A DNA stretch of 64,000 bases, taken from positions 310,001-374,000 of the forward strand of contig NZ_JTJC03000003.1 in NCBI RefSeq assembly GCF_000817735.3, given 5' to 3'. Made by a program: the position numbers and the translations under genes. This DNA is from Scytonema millei VB511283. GTDB lineage: Bacteria > Cyanobacteriota > Cyanobacteriia > Cyanobacteriales > Chroococcidiopsidaceae. Shown here piece by piece: positions 45,134 through 54,544 of this stretch. Position 1 is the first letter of the stretch. Each line of letters begins with the position of its first letter. A model generated the notes under the pieces. That model was given only the letters and a program-made list of their open reading frames with translations. It was not told where the DNA came from and searched no databases.

Positions 45134-45952
45134 TTAATTTGTTTTCAATTTACGATACCGTGCTTGCAACACCATATAAATACTGTAAGCAATTAATCCC
45201 AAAGCCACAATTCCTAAAATCCACTTGCCAAAAGGTTGCTGAGATAGTACTTGTAATGCTTCGCCCAATCCTCTTGCTTCACTGGGGTTATTATTTCTTG
45301 CCGCTTGGATTAGAAAGAAGCCGATCGCGCAAAATACGACTCCCCGTGCTGCCGTGCCAAATCCACTAATACCTAATACCCATTTTTTCTCAGTTTCACT
45401 TAATTGATGCAGATCCATTTCTTTACGAAATTTAGCAGTAAAAGCGCGATAAAACTGATAGAAACCCATGCCAATAATAAACGCGCCTACAGTTCCGACT
45501 AACCATTGTCCGAAGGGTTGTGAAAGTAGCGCTGCCGTCCCATCTTGAGTCGCATTACCACCGCCTCCACCACCAGTTCCAAGAATTAATTGAACTGCAC
45601 TAAAAGCTAATCCAGCATAAATAAACCCATTAATTGCATAACCGAGTCGCTGAAAAATTCCTTTAGCATTTGTGCCTTTATGTTCGGGATCTTTAATTGC
45701 CTCGACGAACCGCCAAAGTGCATAACCAAGTAAACCAAGAGCGATCGCGGCTAGTAAAAATTTTCCGAATGGCTGAGTTAATACCGTTTGTAATGCACCT
45801 TCGGTATCTGTTGTTTTTCCACCTGCGCCAAAAGCCGCTTGTGCTGCCAACAATCCAACAATACCGTAAACCACTCCCTTAGCTGCATAACCAAATCTCG
45901 CCAGTCGCTCCACCCAAGTTGAAGGGTCTTGCCTCGTCAGCTGTTGTGTCAT
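45134..45952 (-). CDS. DUF1206 membrane protein
   Basis: 272 residues made of three repeats, each with two membrane helices: RFGYAAKGVVYGIVG, RLGYAINGFIYAG and GFGTAARGVVFCAIG start the repeats, and each ends with a QPFGK/QPFGQ segment followed by a second helix. This threefold pattern defines DUF1206. Function unknown. It is directly upstream of the GHL10 gene in one operon, suggesting a membrane and cell-envelope context. Confidence 0.92.
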   Translation of the reverse strand: MTQQLTRQDPSTWVERLARFGYAAKGVVYGIVGLLAAQAAFGAGGKTTDTEGALQTVLTQPFGKFLLAAIALGLLGYALWRFVEAIKDPEHKGTNAKGIFQRLGYAINGFIYAGLAFSAVQLILGTGGGGGGNATQDGTAALLSQPFGQWLVGTVGAFIIGMGFYQFYRAFTAKFRKEMDLHQLSETEKKWVLGISGFGTAARGVVFCAIGFFLIQAARNNNPSEARGLGEALQVLSQQPFGKWILGIVALGLIAYSIYMVLQARYRKLKTN

Positions 45953-46083
45953 GGTACGTAGTAGAACTCATGTAAGTTCTTTAGCAGCAAAGCATTAATA
46001 ATTACATCTATCCAAGTGTTTAGCTACGAGTTTGATGAATCGTTGTTTGGTAATTTGTCACTCGATCTTGGAGCAATAAATTC

Positions 46084-46111
46084 GTAAGGGCGCACACGTG
46101 TGCGCCCTTAC
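46084..46111. repeat. 28-bp palindrome, copy 2
   Basis: GTAAGGGCGCACACGTGTGCGCCCTTAC in two halves, perfectly symmetrical; 13 bases after the predicted 3' end of rnpB, where a terminator is expected. Confidence 0.85.
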
Positions 46112-46124
46112 AGATCGTAATGCT

Positions 46125-46576
46125 GAGAGAGCAGAACATAAGCTGGATTCTGTTTTCTGCTGCATCAACGCGATCGCGTCTCTACATACAGAAGGCAGTT
46201 ATCTATCTGGGATGCCTGTTACCAGACACCTCTAGCGGTACACCAATAGCGGAACTGGTAAAAGACCAACCGTAGTTCCTCCGACCTTGCTCCCAACCGG
46301 GGTTTACCGAGCCAGCACCTCTCGATGCTGCTGGTGCGCTCTTACCGCACCTTTGCACCCTTACCCTTTTCAGTTATCAGTTATCAGTTATCAGTTATCA
46401 TTCGGTCACTGGTCACTGTTCGCTGGTCACTGAAAAAGGCGGTATCTTTCTGTGGCACTATCCTCGCGATCGCTCGCACTGGGCGTTACCCAGCAAGTTT
46501 GGTCTTTCGGGAGTCCAGACTTTCCTCAGACCAGCTGTAAAAGCTGGCTGCAACTGCCTGCGCCTACTCTCTCTAG
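46125..46576 (-). ncRNA. rnpB: RNase P RNA (type A)
   Basis: About 450 nt on the reverse strand. The 5' end AGAGAGAGTAGGCG pairs with the 3' CTCTCTC to make P1. GAGGAAAGTCTGGACTCC, the most conserved block, is at about 46513-46530, and CCGGGGTTTACCGAGCC (complement side) and AGAACAGAATCCAGCTTATG near the 3' end are also typical. It processes tRNA 5' ends with the protein RnpA. The region that should be helix P12 carries a 65-nt tandem repeat insert. Ends are estimated to a few bases. A protein-like open frame over it is ignored. Confidence 0.95.
46374..46437. repeat. 7-bp repeats inside rnpB
   Basis: Four CAGTTAT units and three GGTCACT/GTTCGCT units. The insert is bounded by TTTTCAGT and ACTGAAAA, which pair and so would extend a helix without breaking the RNA core. 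Confidence 0.88.
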
Positions 46577-46584
46577 ATCTAGTG

Positions 46585-46660
46585 TAATGGTCATTTGTCA
46601 TTTGTCATTTGTCTAACGTTTCTTACTTACGACTTACGACTTACGACTTACGACTTCTTC
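46585..46660. repeat. CATTTGT and CTTACGA tandem repeats
   Basis: About three CATTTGT units, then about five CTTACGA units. The second array contains the corA stop codon and its last codons. Confidence 0.85.
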
Positions 46661-47819
46661 TTGACGTACTGGTGGTTCTATCCTTGACATCGGAGAAGTT
46701 TTCAAACCAACCTCGCCGCCAGAAGAAATAGATGAGTCCAGCAGCGGTTGCTCCCATAGCTGCCAAGCATAAGGGATATCCCCAGTACCAATTCAACTCC
46801 GGCATATTCCAGGGAGATTTTTCCGTGTTAAAGTTCATGCCGTAGACTCCAGCAATGAAAGTTAAGGGAATAAATATAGAAGAAACTACCGTCAGCAACT
46901 TCATGATTTCATTCATTTTGTTACTCACGGCTGATAGGTAGACATCCATTAGACCAGAAGTTAGTTCGCGATAGGTTTCTACCATGTCTAGAATTTGTAC
47001 GGCATGGTCGTAACAGTCGCGTAAATAGACTTGGACGCGATCGCTAATTAAACTGTCATTATCATCGCGGATCAGCATGGCGATCGCATCTCGTTGGGGC
47101 CAAATTGCCCGCCGCAAGCTGAGCAATTCTCGTCGGACGCGATAGATTTTGTTTAATGTTTGCCGTGTCGGTTTAGTAATTACTTCGTCTTCTAGATCTT
47201 CCATTTGTTCGCCGTAAGCTTCCAGAACTGGAAAAAAGCCATCAATAATCGAATCTAACAATGTATAGGCTAAATAATCTGCTCCTAACTTGCGGACGCT
47301 GCCTTTGTTGTAACGAATTCGCAGGCGTACCTGTTCAAAGCAGTCGTGTTCTGGTTCCTCTTGGACTGTGAGTAAGTAGTGTTTTCCTAAAATAAAACTG
47401 ACTTGTTCGCTATGGAAACCACCACTTTCTTTTGGTATCACCATCCGCGCAATAATGACTAAATGGTCTTCGTAATCGTCTTCTACTTTAGGACGTTGCG
47501 GCACGTTGACGATATCTTCTAAAACCAATGGATGCAGATTAAAAACTTGTCCCAATCTTTGTAAGATATCTTCGCTACCTAAGCCTTGCACGTCAACCCA
47601 GGAGACAGATTCGGTGTCCAGATAGGGAAGGCATTCTTCTGGTGTGGCTAGGGTTTGGCGTGTTGCGTCTGCTTCGTTATAGTCAATTAAAACGATAACT
47701 GGTGGTTGAGCGTCAACCCCAATATTCAAAGTTCCTGGTAGACTACCCGGTTTGTCGTAAAAGTAGTCAAAGTGAGGCTGTGTGTCTGGTTTAGCAGCAC
47801 GAATACGAGATTTTGTCAT
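46641..47819 (-). CDS. corA: CorA family magnesium/cobalt transporter
   Basis: 392 residues. A large N-terminal cytoplasmic domain ends in a long helix; two C-terminal membrane helices follow, the first ending in the signature YGMNFNTEKSPWNMPEL (about 340-356). FEQVRLRIRYNKG and LRDCYDHAVQILDMVETYRE are usual family segments. It forms a pentameric Mg2+ channel. The last residues (RRSRKS) are encoded by the CTTACGA repeat array. ATG 47819 is close to and divergent from the next gene. Confidence 0.95.
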   Translation of the reverse strand: MTKSRIRAAKPDTQPHFDYFYDKPGSLPGTLNIGVDAQPPVIVLIDYNEADATRQTLATPEECLPYLDTESVSWVDVQGLGSEDILQRLGQVFNLHPLVLEDIVNVPQRPKVEDDYEDHLVIIARMVIPKESGGFHSEQVSFILGKHYLLTVQEEPEHDCFEQVRLRIRYNKGSVRKLGADYLAYTLLDSIIDGFFPVLEAYGEQMEDLEDEVITKPTRQTLNKIYRVRRELLSLRRAIWPQRDAIAMLIRDDNDSLISDRVQVYLRDCYDHAVQILDMVETYRELTSGLMDVYLSAVSNKMNEIMKLLTVVSSIFIPLTFIAGVYGMNFNTEKSPWNMPELNWYWGYPLCLAAMGATAAGLIYFFWRRGWFENFSDVKDRTTSTSRRSRKS

Positions 47820-47941
47820 GAACGAGATGCGTGCGGGACTCCATCGCGATCTTAATCCTTATAGCGCATTTAGGTTGTGTTACGATCGTGTTTTCTTATC
47901 ACGGGAACAGTATAAACTGGAGCGATCGCGCTGCTCGATCT

Positions 47942-48643
47942 ATGGAAAACTCATCCTTATTCACTCAAGTCGTACAATCTTTAGACCAAAATGAAGATTC
48001 AGCTCGAATTAAAAAACTAGTTTTCTACGTCGCAAAACAAGTTTGGGCTAGAGACCAAAATCAGTTAGATAGTATAAGTTTGACCGATTTAGTTCGAGAA
48101 TTATTTACTATTTATTCAGACATCGAGAGTCTAAAGAAAAACATCTATAGAATGGCACAAACTTTAAATAAGCCAGAGCAGTACTTAAGTGTTGCTAGCA
48201 CGATTATTGCTGAAGCGAAAATTTTATACGATTTTCAAAAAAATAAACTAAGTTTTGAGTCCGATCTAATTACCGTTCCTTTAGTCACGGCAGTTCGTCA
48301 AGAAGCTCTTGTTACTTTAGCTCCTACTTCACCATCTGTACAAACTAAGAAGAAAGTTGAGCCATTTGAAATACGCTTAAAGGTCATGACTCAAACCAAT
48401 CCCTTGCAAGCAAAAATATTATTATTTTCGGTTGTAGAGCATCAATTTGATTGGAGTCAGCAAGATTGGGCGGCGTTGCGAAGTACAGAACTATATGAAT
48501 TGATTCGTAATATAACTTATACATGTCAATCTTTTGAGGTTTTAGTTGACACCCTGAATTTAACAGCTCGAAAACTGAATAAGCCTCATGAGTATCTGGC
48601 GATCGCCAATATTATTAGTCAAGCACTTAAACCCATGTTTTAA
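47942..48643 (+). CDS. Internally duplicated helical protein of unknown function
   Basis: 233 residues from ATG 47942; the frame is open further up (to 47831), but the added stretch looks like a chance leader. It consists of two similar helical domains (about 1-95 and 140-233) joined by a polar linker. Both halves carry the pattern L(V/I)R-x-(L/I)-x-x-(I/T)Y near the middle and LNKPxxYLxxAxxI(I) at the end (LNKPEQYLSVASTI and LNKPHEYLAIANII). No signal peptide. I do not recognise a family. The pentapeptide gene follows on the same strand after 68 bp. Confidence 0.7.
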   Translation: MENSSLFTQVVQSLDQNEDSARIKKLVFYVAKQVWARDQNQLDSISLTDLVRELFTIYSDIESLKKNIYRMAQTLNKPEQYLSVASTIIAEAKILYDFQKNKLSFESDLITVPLVTAVRQEALVTLAPTSPSVQTKKKVEPFEIRLKVMTQTNPLQAKILLFSVVEHQFDWSQQDWAALRSTELYELIRNITYTCQSFEVLVDTLNLTARKLNKPHEYLAIANIISQALKPMF

Positions 48644-48711
48644 ATTTTGACTTTTAAATTTTGACTTTTAACCTCGATTGTAATATCCACAATATTTGCT
48701 ATACATAATTT

Positions 48712-49707
48712 ATGGATGCCAACGAACTCATAAAACGCTATGCAAGTGGAGAAATTAATTTTAGCGGTTTAGAATTAAAAGGAATTAATTTAATTGGTGC
48801 AGATCTCATTAGTATTAATTTGATTCAAACTGATTTGCGTAGTGCTAATTTAATTTTTGCTTATTTAAATAGAGCGCAGTTACATAAAGCGAATTTAAGT
48901 AGTACAAAACTAAGTGGCGCTAACTTAACGCAAGCCGACTTACGCGAAATCAAGTTACACGATGCCGATTTACACGGAGCAATTTTACAAGGTGCGGATC
49001 TACGCAGTGCCGATTTAAGGCTAGCTAACTTACTCGATGCAAATTTAATTGATGCAGATTTACGTAATGCTAATTTGAGCGGTGCTAACTTAACAGGTGT
49101 CTGCCTTCGCGGTGCTAACCTCAGACAAGAACAGAAAGAATATGCAGCTAATTTACGTAGTGCTAGACTATTTCAAGCTGATTTGCGGGGTGCGAATATG
49201 GCGGGTGTAGATTTGTCTGGAGCCGACCTGCGCTGTGCTAATTTAGTTGAAGTTAATTTGCGGGGTGCTAATCTTTACGGTGCTAATTTAAGTGAAGCTA
49301 ATTTAGCTGATGCATTTCTCAGCGATGCTAATTTAGATCGGGCAATTTTAAGAGAGGCAAACTTAAGTAATACTAAACTCGAACGAGTGTTGTTGAATGA
49401 AGCAGATTTAACCCGTGCTAATTTAAGCGATGCGATCGCACCTGATAGTAAAATCACTAAAGCAAACTTAAGTTACGCTAACTTAACTAAAACCCGAATG
49501 AATCGAGTCGATTTAAGTCGAGCTAACTTGTTAGGAGCAATTTTAATTGATAGCTCGTTAATTGAAGGATTTTTAGCGCGAACAAACTTAACCGATGCAA
49601 ACTTAGATAACGCTAACTTATTTAAAGCCGAAATCAGTAGCGCCAACCTCACGGGTGCAAATTTACGCGGTGCGACAATGCCAGATGGTAGTACGAATAA
49701 TGGGTAG
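48712..49707 (+). CDS. Pentapeptide-repeat protein
   Basis: 331 residues made almost wholly of about 60 pentapeptides of the form A(D/N)LxG. After a short helical start (MDANELIKRYASGEINFSG) come LRSADLRLANLLDANL and many similar units, with one short break near EQKEYAANL. Such proteins form right-handed quadrilateral beta-helices; no membrane segment or signal is present, so it is probably cytoplasmic. Some mimic DNA and bind gyrase, but nothing here shows that. The repetition at DNA level (GCTAATTTA) is moderate. Confidence 0.93.
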   Translation: MDANELIKRYASGEINFSGLELKGINLIGADLISINLIQTDLRSANLIFAYLNRAQLHKANLSSTKLSGANLTQADLREIKLHDADLHGAILQGADLRSADLRLANLLDANLIDADLRNANLSGANLTGVCLRGANLRQEQKEYAANLRSARLFQADLRGANMAGVDLSGADLRCANLVEVNLRGANLYGANLSEANLADAFLSDANLDRAILREANLSNTKLERVLLNEADLTRANLSDAIAPDSKITKANLSYANLTKTRMNRVDLSRANLLGAILIDSSLIEGFLARTNLTDANLDNANLFKAEISSANLTGANLRGATMPDGSTNNG

Positions 49708-49861
49708 CGATCGCCACAAATTATAGTTAGAAAAAATATTTTTTTCGTCCTGAAAATAATCGTTTCACAAATAAACCTTAACTAGAAATTAATTCAGTCT
49801 TTGTCTGCCTTTGATCTGTGCCAACTAAGCTGTGGACGCAGGGTTAAGGTTAGATAACAAA

Positions 49862-51196
49862 ATGAGTATATCGCGACGTTCTTTTTTTGTTTTAGCAGGT
49901 GCTAGCACCGTAGGGACAATTTTAGCAGCGCCATTAAAAGAACTATATGCTAGACAGGCTCGCGGTGAATCTATTAAAGGTATAGGATACGGTACGCTGC
50001 AACCAGACCCGAACGGCTTGTTGGATTTACCAGTTGGTTTTCAATATCGAGCTTTTTCTCGCACTGGGGACATGATGAGCGATGGTAAACCCGTACCAGG
50101 CGACCATGACGGTATGGCGGCTTTCCCTGGAGCGCGAGGCACGACTATTTTAGTACGCAACCACGAACTCAGTCCAGATGAAGTGACCAAACCAAAAGTT
50201 GAGGCTTCAGAAGAAAAACAGTACGACACTTTATGTCGTGGTGGTACGACAACTTTGATTGTAGGGCCCAATCGGGAACTGATAAAAGATTTTGCTTCCC
50301 TGGCTGGAACTTACCGCAATTGTGCTGGCGGACCCACTCCTTGGGGTAGTTGGATTAGTTGCGAAGAAAATACTTCTACTCCAGCAGATAATCAACCCGG
50401 TGCTGCTACTAATGTCTCGAAGCTACACGGCTATAACTTTGAAGTACCGAGTAGTGCTACGGAACCTGTAAATCCGATTCCACTGGTGGCAATGGGTCGC
50501 TTTAACCATGAAGCGATCGCTGTAGATCCTAAAACTGGTATTGTCTATCAGACGGAGGATAGGGGAGATGGTCTATTTTACCGTTTTATTCCCAAATTGC
50601 CTGGAAACTTGCAAGCAGGCGGAGTGCTGGAAGCACTGAAGATTAAAGATATGCCGCAGGCAATTACCAAAACGAATTTTCCTGTAGGACAGCCAATGGC
50701 AGTCGAGTGGGTACGTATCGACGATGTTAACCCCGTTAAAGATACTGTCAGGGTTGAAGGTTTTGCCAAAGGTGCAGCACAATTTTCCCGTGGGGAAGGA
50801 ATCTGGTACGGTAACGGTGAATTTTACTTTTGCTCTACTGATGGTGGCGAAGCAGAACTCGGTCAAGTTTGGCGTTACGTTCCTGACAACTCTCGATATG
50901 GTGGTACGATCGAACTATTTGTAGAGCCGAACGAACAAAATGCTTTAGATGGTCCTGATAATATTGTTATTTCTCCTTTAGGCGATTTATTTATTTGCGA
51001 AGATGGTGAAGGCGAGCAGTTTGTAGTTGGCATTACTCCCCAAGGGGAACTGTATGATTTCGCTCGCAACGCAATTAATGACAGCGAGTTTGCTGGAGCG
51101 TGTTTCTCGCCCGATGGTAGAACGATGTTTGTCAATATTCAAGACCCTGGCATCACCTTCGCAATTTGGGGACCTTGGCGCAAGTTTGGTAAATAA
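49862..51196 (+). CDS. PhoX-like (DUF839) alkaline phosphatase, Tat-exported
   Basis: 444 residues from ATG 49862 (a GTG at 49832 would add ten residues before the signal). A twin-arginine signal SRRSFFVLAGASTVG is at residues 4-18. LLDLPVGFQYRAFSRTGD, PGDHDGMAAF, ILVRNHELSP, GSWISCEE and NHEAIAVDP follow, with DGPDNIVISPLGDLFICEDG later, all typical of the PhoX family, which uses Ca and Fe in the periplasm to hydrolyse phosphate esters. It is shorter than well-studied PhoX proteins, so activity on phosphate esters is likely but not certain. Confidence 0.85.
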   Translation: MSISRRSFFVLAGASTVGTILAAPLKELYARQARGESIKGIGYGTLQPDPNGLLDLPVGFQYRAFSRTGDMMSDGKPVPGDHDGMAAFPGARGTTILVRNHELSPDEVTKPKVEASEEKQYDTLCRGGTTTLIVGPNRELIKDFASLAGTYRNCAGGPTPWGSWISCEENTSTPADNQPGAATNVSKLHGYNFEVPSSATEPVNPIPLVAMGRFNHEAIAVDPKTGIVYQTEDRGDGLFYRFIPKLPGNLQAGGVLEALKIKDMPQAITKTNFPVGQPMAVEWVRIDDVNPVKDTVRVEGFAKGAAQFSRGEGIWYGNGEFYFCSTDGGEAELGQVWRYVPDNSRYGGTIELFVEPNEQNALDGPDNIVISPLGDLFICEDGEGEQFVVGITPQGELYDFARNAINDSEFAGACFSPDGRTMFVNIQDPGITFAIWGPWRKFGK

Positions 51197-51289
51197 GCAG
51201 CGATCGCTACGGGATAAATAGGATAATTTGTTTAAATCTAGTGTCTATGCTGAGTCTAGGCACTGTTTTTTTTACAAAATCAGATCGCT

Positions 51290-51883
51290 ATGAGTGCATT
51301 TCGAGTTGGTGTAGCTGGTCCTGTCGGTTCGGGAAAAACAGCCTTGGTAGAGGCGCTGTGCAAGCATCTGCGTCAACAATACAATATTGCTGTAGTCACA
51401 AATGATATCTATACTCAAGAAGATGCTCAGTTTTTGGTACGCGCTCAAGCACTCTCGAGCGATCGCATTTTAGGTGTAGAGACTGGCGGTTGTCCGCATA
51501 CGGCGATTCGTGAAGATGCTTCAATGAATATAGCCGCGATCGAGCAGTTAGAACAAAAATTTCTCAATCTGGACTTAGTATTTCTGGAAAGTGGCGGTGA
51601 CAATCTTGCAGCTACTTTTAGTCCAGAACTCGTAGATTTGACGATTTACGTAATTGATGTCGCCGCAGGCGATAAAATTCCCCGCAAAGGTGGACCAGGT
51701 ATAACCAAATCAGATTTGTTGGTAATTAATAAAACCGATCTCGCGCCTTATGTAGGGGCTGATTTAAGTGTGATGGAACGGGATGCCAAGAAAATGCGCG
51801 GCGATAAACCGTTTATTTTTACAAATTTAAAAACTCAGGCTGGATTAACAGATGCGATCGCATTTATCGAGAGTTATATCTAA
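51290..51883 (+). CDS. ureG: Urease accessory GTPase UreG
   Basis: 197 residues. P-loop [14 protein letters not shown], then [28 protein letters not shown] (the metal-binding CPH motif) and [16 protein letters not shown] are diagnostic. UreG hydrolyses GTP while delivering nickel to urease. Structural urease genes and ureD, ureE and ureF are not in the window; scattered urease genes are common in cyanobacteria. It follows the phosphatase gene by about 90 bp and may have its own promoter. Confidence 0.97.
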   Translation: MSAFRVGVAGPVGSGKTALVEALCKHLRQQYNIAVVTNDIYTQEDAQFLVRAQALSSDRILGVETGGCPHTAIREDASMNIAAIEQLEQKFLNLDLVFLESGGDNLAATFSPELVDLTIYVIDVAAGDKIPRKGGPGITKSDLLVINKTDLAPYVGADLSVMERDAKKMRGDKPFIFTNLKTQAGLTDAIAFIESYI

Positions 51884-51937
51884 ACATAAACGTTAGGGGC
51901 GCAAATCTAGCGTTTTCCGTGTAGGTGTCATATATGC

Positions 51938-51965
51938 GTAGGGGCGCACAGCCGTGCGCCCCTAC
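51938..51965. repeat. 28-bp palindrome, copy 3
   Basis: GTAGGGGCGCACAGC and CGTGCGCCCCTAC halves, lying between the convergent ends of ureG and the DUF1517 gene. Confidence 0.85.
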
Positions 51966-51988
51966 AAGTTTATTCAATGTTGCAAATC

Positions 51989-52957
51989 TTATACCAGTTT
52001 CAGATCTGCATATTCTGCTAGAACATCATCAGAACTGAGGGTGTCACCTTCAGCTTGAGGTGTCCATAACACTTCAATCGCCAAGAGTTTATCGCTAGGA
52101 ATACTACCAAATTGACGTAGAGCTTGACGCAGATCGTCAGTACTATTGATTGCTGGTATTTGTAACTTACCTAAAGTCGCTGCAATCAGAGTAACGACGA
52201 TGTATTCACCAGGATCTTTCACAGCTAAATCGCTACTACCACCGTCACCCGCTGGTAATTCTGCTTTAGGCGTTGCAGCCTTGAGCTGATTATTGACGTT
52301 GGAAAGAGTTTCTTCGCTAAACTTGCTACGTTCTGCCAAGGATAAACGGTTAAATTCAGCCTCTGCACCCGTTAAGCGAGATTGCTGAGTATTACCACCA
52401 GCATAGACCCAATATTCGGGGTGGCGTAACAGAGCTAAAGAAGCTTCTTGCAATACTTGGACTCTGCCTTCAGGAGAGTTAGTATCGGCGAGTTCGGCAA
52501 TTCGGTTGAGTTCAGCCTGTAAGCCTCTTGCTTCAGCCAACAAACCGACTTGTACGCGAGTGACACTGACAGTAGGATTGCTGTCGTATTCTAATTCCTC
52601 TACGCTACCACCACTGCTAGCACGTCGGAAGGCTTGTAGCATAAAGTTGGCGATCGCAAAAAAGATCAGGATCGTAAACAAGCCACCAAAGCCGCCGCCG
52701 ATGCCAAAGAAAGGAAACAAGAAAGGAAAGCCAAATCCGCCACCAGGATAGGGTGCGTAGTAGCCGCCACCACCAGGAGCGTAGGTTCTAGGAGTAGAGT
52801 AGCCACGGCTAGGCGCTCTAAAAGAGCCACCACCAATTCGACCACCACTAGCTGCTAATGCATTGTCTGCCTGACCGAACGCTAAAGTAGCGATTAGACC
52901 GAATACGAACAAAGATTTTATCAACGGTTTCATGACTGAAAGCAGTTTATTACGCAT
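51989..52957 (-). CDS. DUF1517 domain protein, exported or membrane
   Basis: 322 residues. A signal or membrane segment at about 12-35 (LFVFGLIATLAFGQADNALA) is followed by a Gly/Pro/Tyr-rich stretch (GGGGYYAPYPGGGFGFPF), a second membrane segment (LFTILIFFAIANFMLQ) and then a soluble domain of about 200 residues with SVTRVQVGLLAEARGLQAEL and YIVVTLIAAT. This is the cyanobacterial/plastid DUF1517 layout. The function is unknown; the soluble domain probably faces the cytoplasm or stroma-like side. Confidence 0.88.
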   Translation of the reverse strand: MRNKLLSVMKPLIKSLFVFGLIATLAFGQADNALAASGGRIGGGSFRAPSRGYSTPRTYAPGGGGYYAPYPGGGFGFPFLFPFFGIGGGFGGLFTILIFFAIANFMLQAFRRASSGGSVEELEYDSNPTVSVTRVQVGLLAEARGLQAELNRIAELADTNSPEGRVQVLQEASLALLRHPEYWVYAGGNTQQSRLTGAEAEFNRLSLAERSKFSEETLSNVNNQLKAATPKAELPAGDGGSSDLAVKDPGEYIVVTLIAATLGKLQIPAINSTDDLRQALRQFGSIPSDKLLAIEVLWTPQAEGDTLSSDDVLAEYADLKLV

Positions 52958-53275
52958 ATCTCACTGCCCGAAAAACAATATTGACTTTGGTTTATTTCCT
53001 TTAGGGTAATACGATTTGCCCTTAGTAATAACTCCAAATGATTTGCAGTTGCTTATAGCGTTTAATTCTGACACCGTGCTAGCTATTTGCTTTGCACCAA
53101 CTACATTTACTAATTTATCGCTTCTAACCCAGCCCTAACCTGTCACTGAGGTAGGATTCCCGTACCTAACGAGGGAGCAGGGAGTAGGGAGCGCACGAGC
53201 AGGGGGAAGAGAGCAGGGGGGAGCTGGGGGAGCAATTCTAGCCGCTAGCCACTAGTCACTAGTCACTGATAACTG
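52958..53275. other. Intergenic region with repeats
   Basis: 318 bp. 52958-53165 is unique and must hold the DUF1517 promoter. 53168-53275 is a mosaic of GGGAGCA, CTAGCCA/CACTAGT and TGATAAC units that runs into the stop codon of the next gene. Confidence 0.7.
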
Positions 53276-54340
53276 TCACTGTCCTCGAAACTCGTTCCAC
53301 AGGGCTACCCAGTCATCGTAGTTAGGTACGGTTTCCCAGAAGTGGATTTGGCTGTAGTAATTTTCGATGTCTTCTAAATGGGAGTCGCGGCGCTGTTCGG
53401 CGGTGAGTAGTGGTAAAACTTGCTGGGAAACAGCCCAGTAGCCAGTAACCTCTGTCATGGGTTTCTGAGCTGCTCCCGTCAGCATATAATTCATCCAAGC
53501 ATGGGCGATTTCTTTGTTAGGAGAGCCTTTGAGTAGCATCCAAGAATCGCTCCATCCAGTTGTCCCTTCTTGAGGAATAGTCGCTCCTACAGGAAAGTTG
53601 GCGCGTTTTAGTTCTTCAATTGCTACGGGCCAACCCCACGCTAGAGCAATTTCTTTGTTTAAAAAGAGTTGGGCTAATTCTCCTTGGCTGTTCCAGAATT
53701 TTCTCACCTGCGGGCGCAAGCGAAAAAGATCGGGTTTAATTTCTGTTGCCAACTGGTCTTTGCTAATGTCGTAGATCTTAGAGCTACCTTTCCACAACGC
53801 CACATCAGCATTGAAGATGGGGTAGTCAGGTAGAGAAACTTTACCTTGATATTCTGGCTGATAGAGGACATCCCAGCTTTTCGGTTCAGATTTGACGATA
53901 GATTTGTCGTAAATCAAAAAATCTGGTCCCCATGCAATCGAAACACCGTAGGCTTGACCGTCAAAGGTGTTATACGTTGGTTGCTGAAAAATTGGGAATA
54001 AATCTTTGTAGTTGGGAACTAGACTTAAATCGATCGCCTCTACTAAATTGGCATCATACAAGCGTTTGGTTAAGTCTCCCGAAGCCGTGACGAGATCGTA
54101 TGTCTTGCCTTTACTAGCTTTAATCTTGGCATACATCTCATCAGAGGAGCCTGCATAAGTTGGGATGACTTTACAACCATATTTCTGCTCGAATGGTTTG
54201 GCAAAAGAGGGATCCATATATCCCTCCCAGCCAATTATTCGTAAAGTGCAGCTTTTGGCTTGGGCGATTTCAGGAAAGGACAGACACGCTACCAGTACGA
54301 AACAAATGCTAACGATACTTGCTATGAGTCGCTTCATCAT
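53276..54340 (-). CDS. PotD-like ABC transporter substrate-binding protein
   Basis: About 354 residues from the double Met near 54340 (MMKRLIASIVSICFVLVACL, a signal peptide with a possible lipobox Cys). A further upstream GTG (54424) gives an extension without a signal and is less likely. LRIIGWEGYMDPSFAKPFEQ and YAGSSDEMYAKIKA start the periplasmic-binding fold; KVSLPDYPIF and GWPVAIEELK follow. It resembles spermidine/putrescine binding proteins, but no permease or ATPase is adjacent and the ligand is open. Its stop codon is supplied by the repeat array. Confidence 0.85.
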   Translation of the reverse strand: MMKRLIASIVSICFVLVACLSFPEIAQAKSCTLRIIGWEGYMDPSFAKPFEQKYGCKVIPTYAGSSDEMYAKIKASKGKTYDLVTASGDLTKRLYDANLVEAIDLSLVPNYKDLFPIFQQPTYNTFDGQAYGVSIAWGPDFLIYDKSIVKSEPKSWDVLYQPEYQGKVSLPDYPIFNADVALWKGSSKIYDISKDQLATEIKPDLFRLRPQVRKFWNSQGELAQLFLNKEIALAWGWPVAIEELKRANFPVGATIPQEGTTGWSDSWMLLKGSPNKEIAHAWMNYMLTGAAQKPMTEVTGYWAVSQQVLPLLTAEQRRDSHLEDIENYYSQIHFWETVPNYDDWVALWNEFRGQ

Positions 54341-54544
54341 AACTGTCTTTGATTCTGAGTGAGTCACGCGATCGCATTCCACCACAAAATTCAGCGATCG
54401 GATTTGTAATACGATAAGCTCCACATTCAGTTAAGGTATTAGTTTTTTCGATTTTCTTATCATCTGAATGGGAATCGCGATCGCCAAAAAACTCATACCG
54501 TACATCAGAAGCTAAGCTAGACTTATCCCTCATAGTAAGCTGCG

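Noticed and set aside
46325-46540. Open frame of 71 codons on the plus strand
   Set aside because: It lies wholly within the RNase P RNA gene, opposite strand, and is partly made of tandem repeats.
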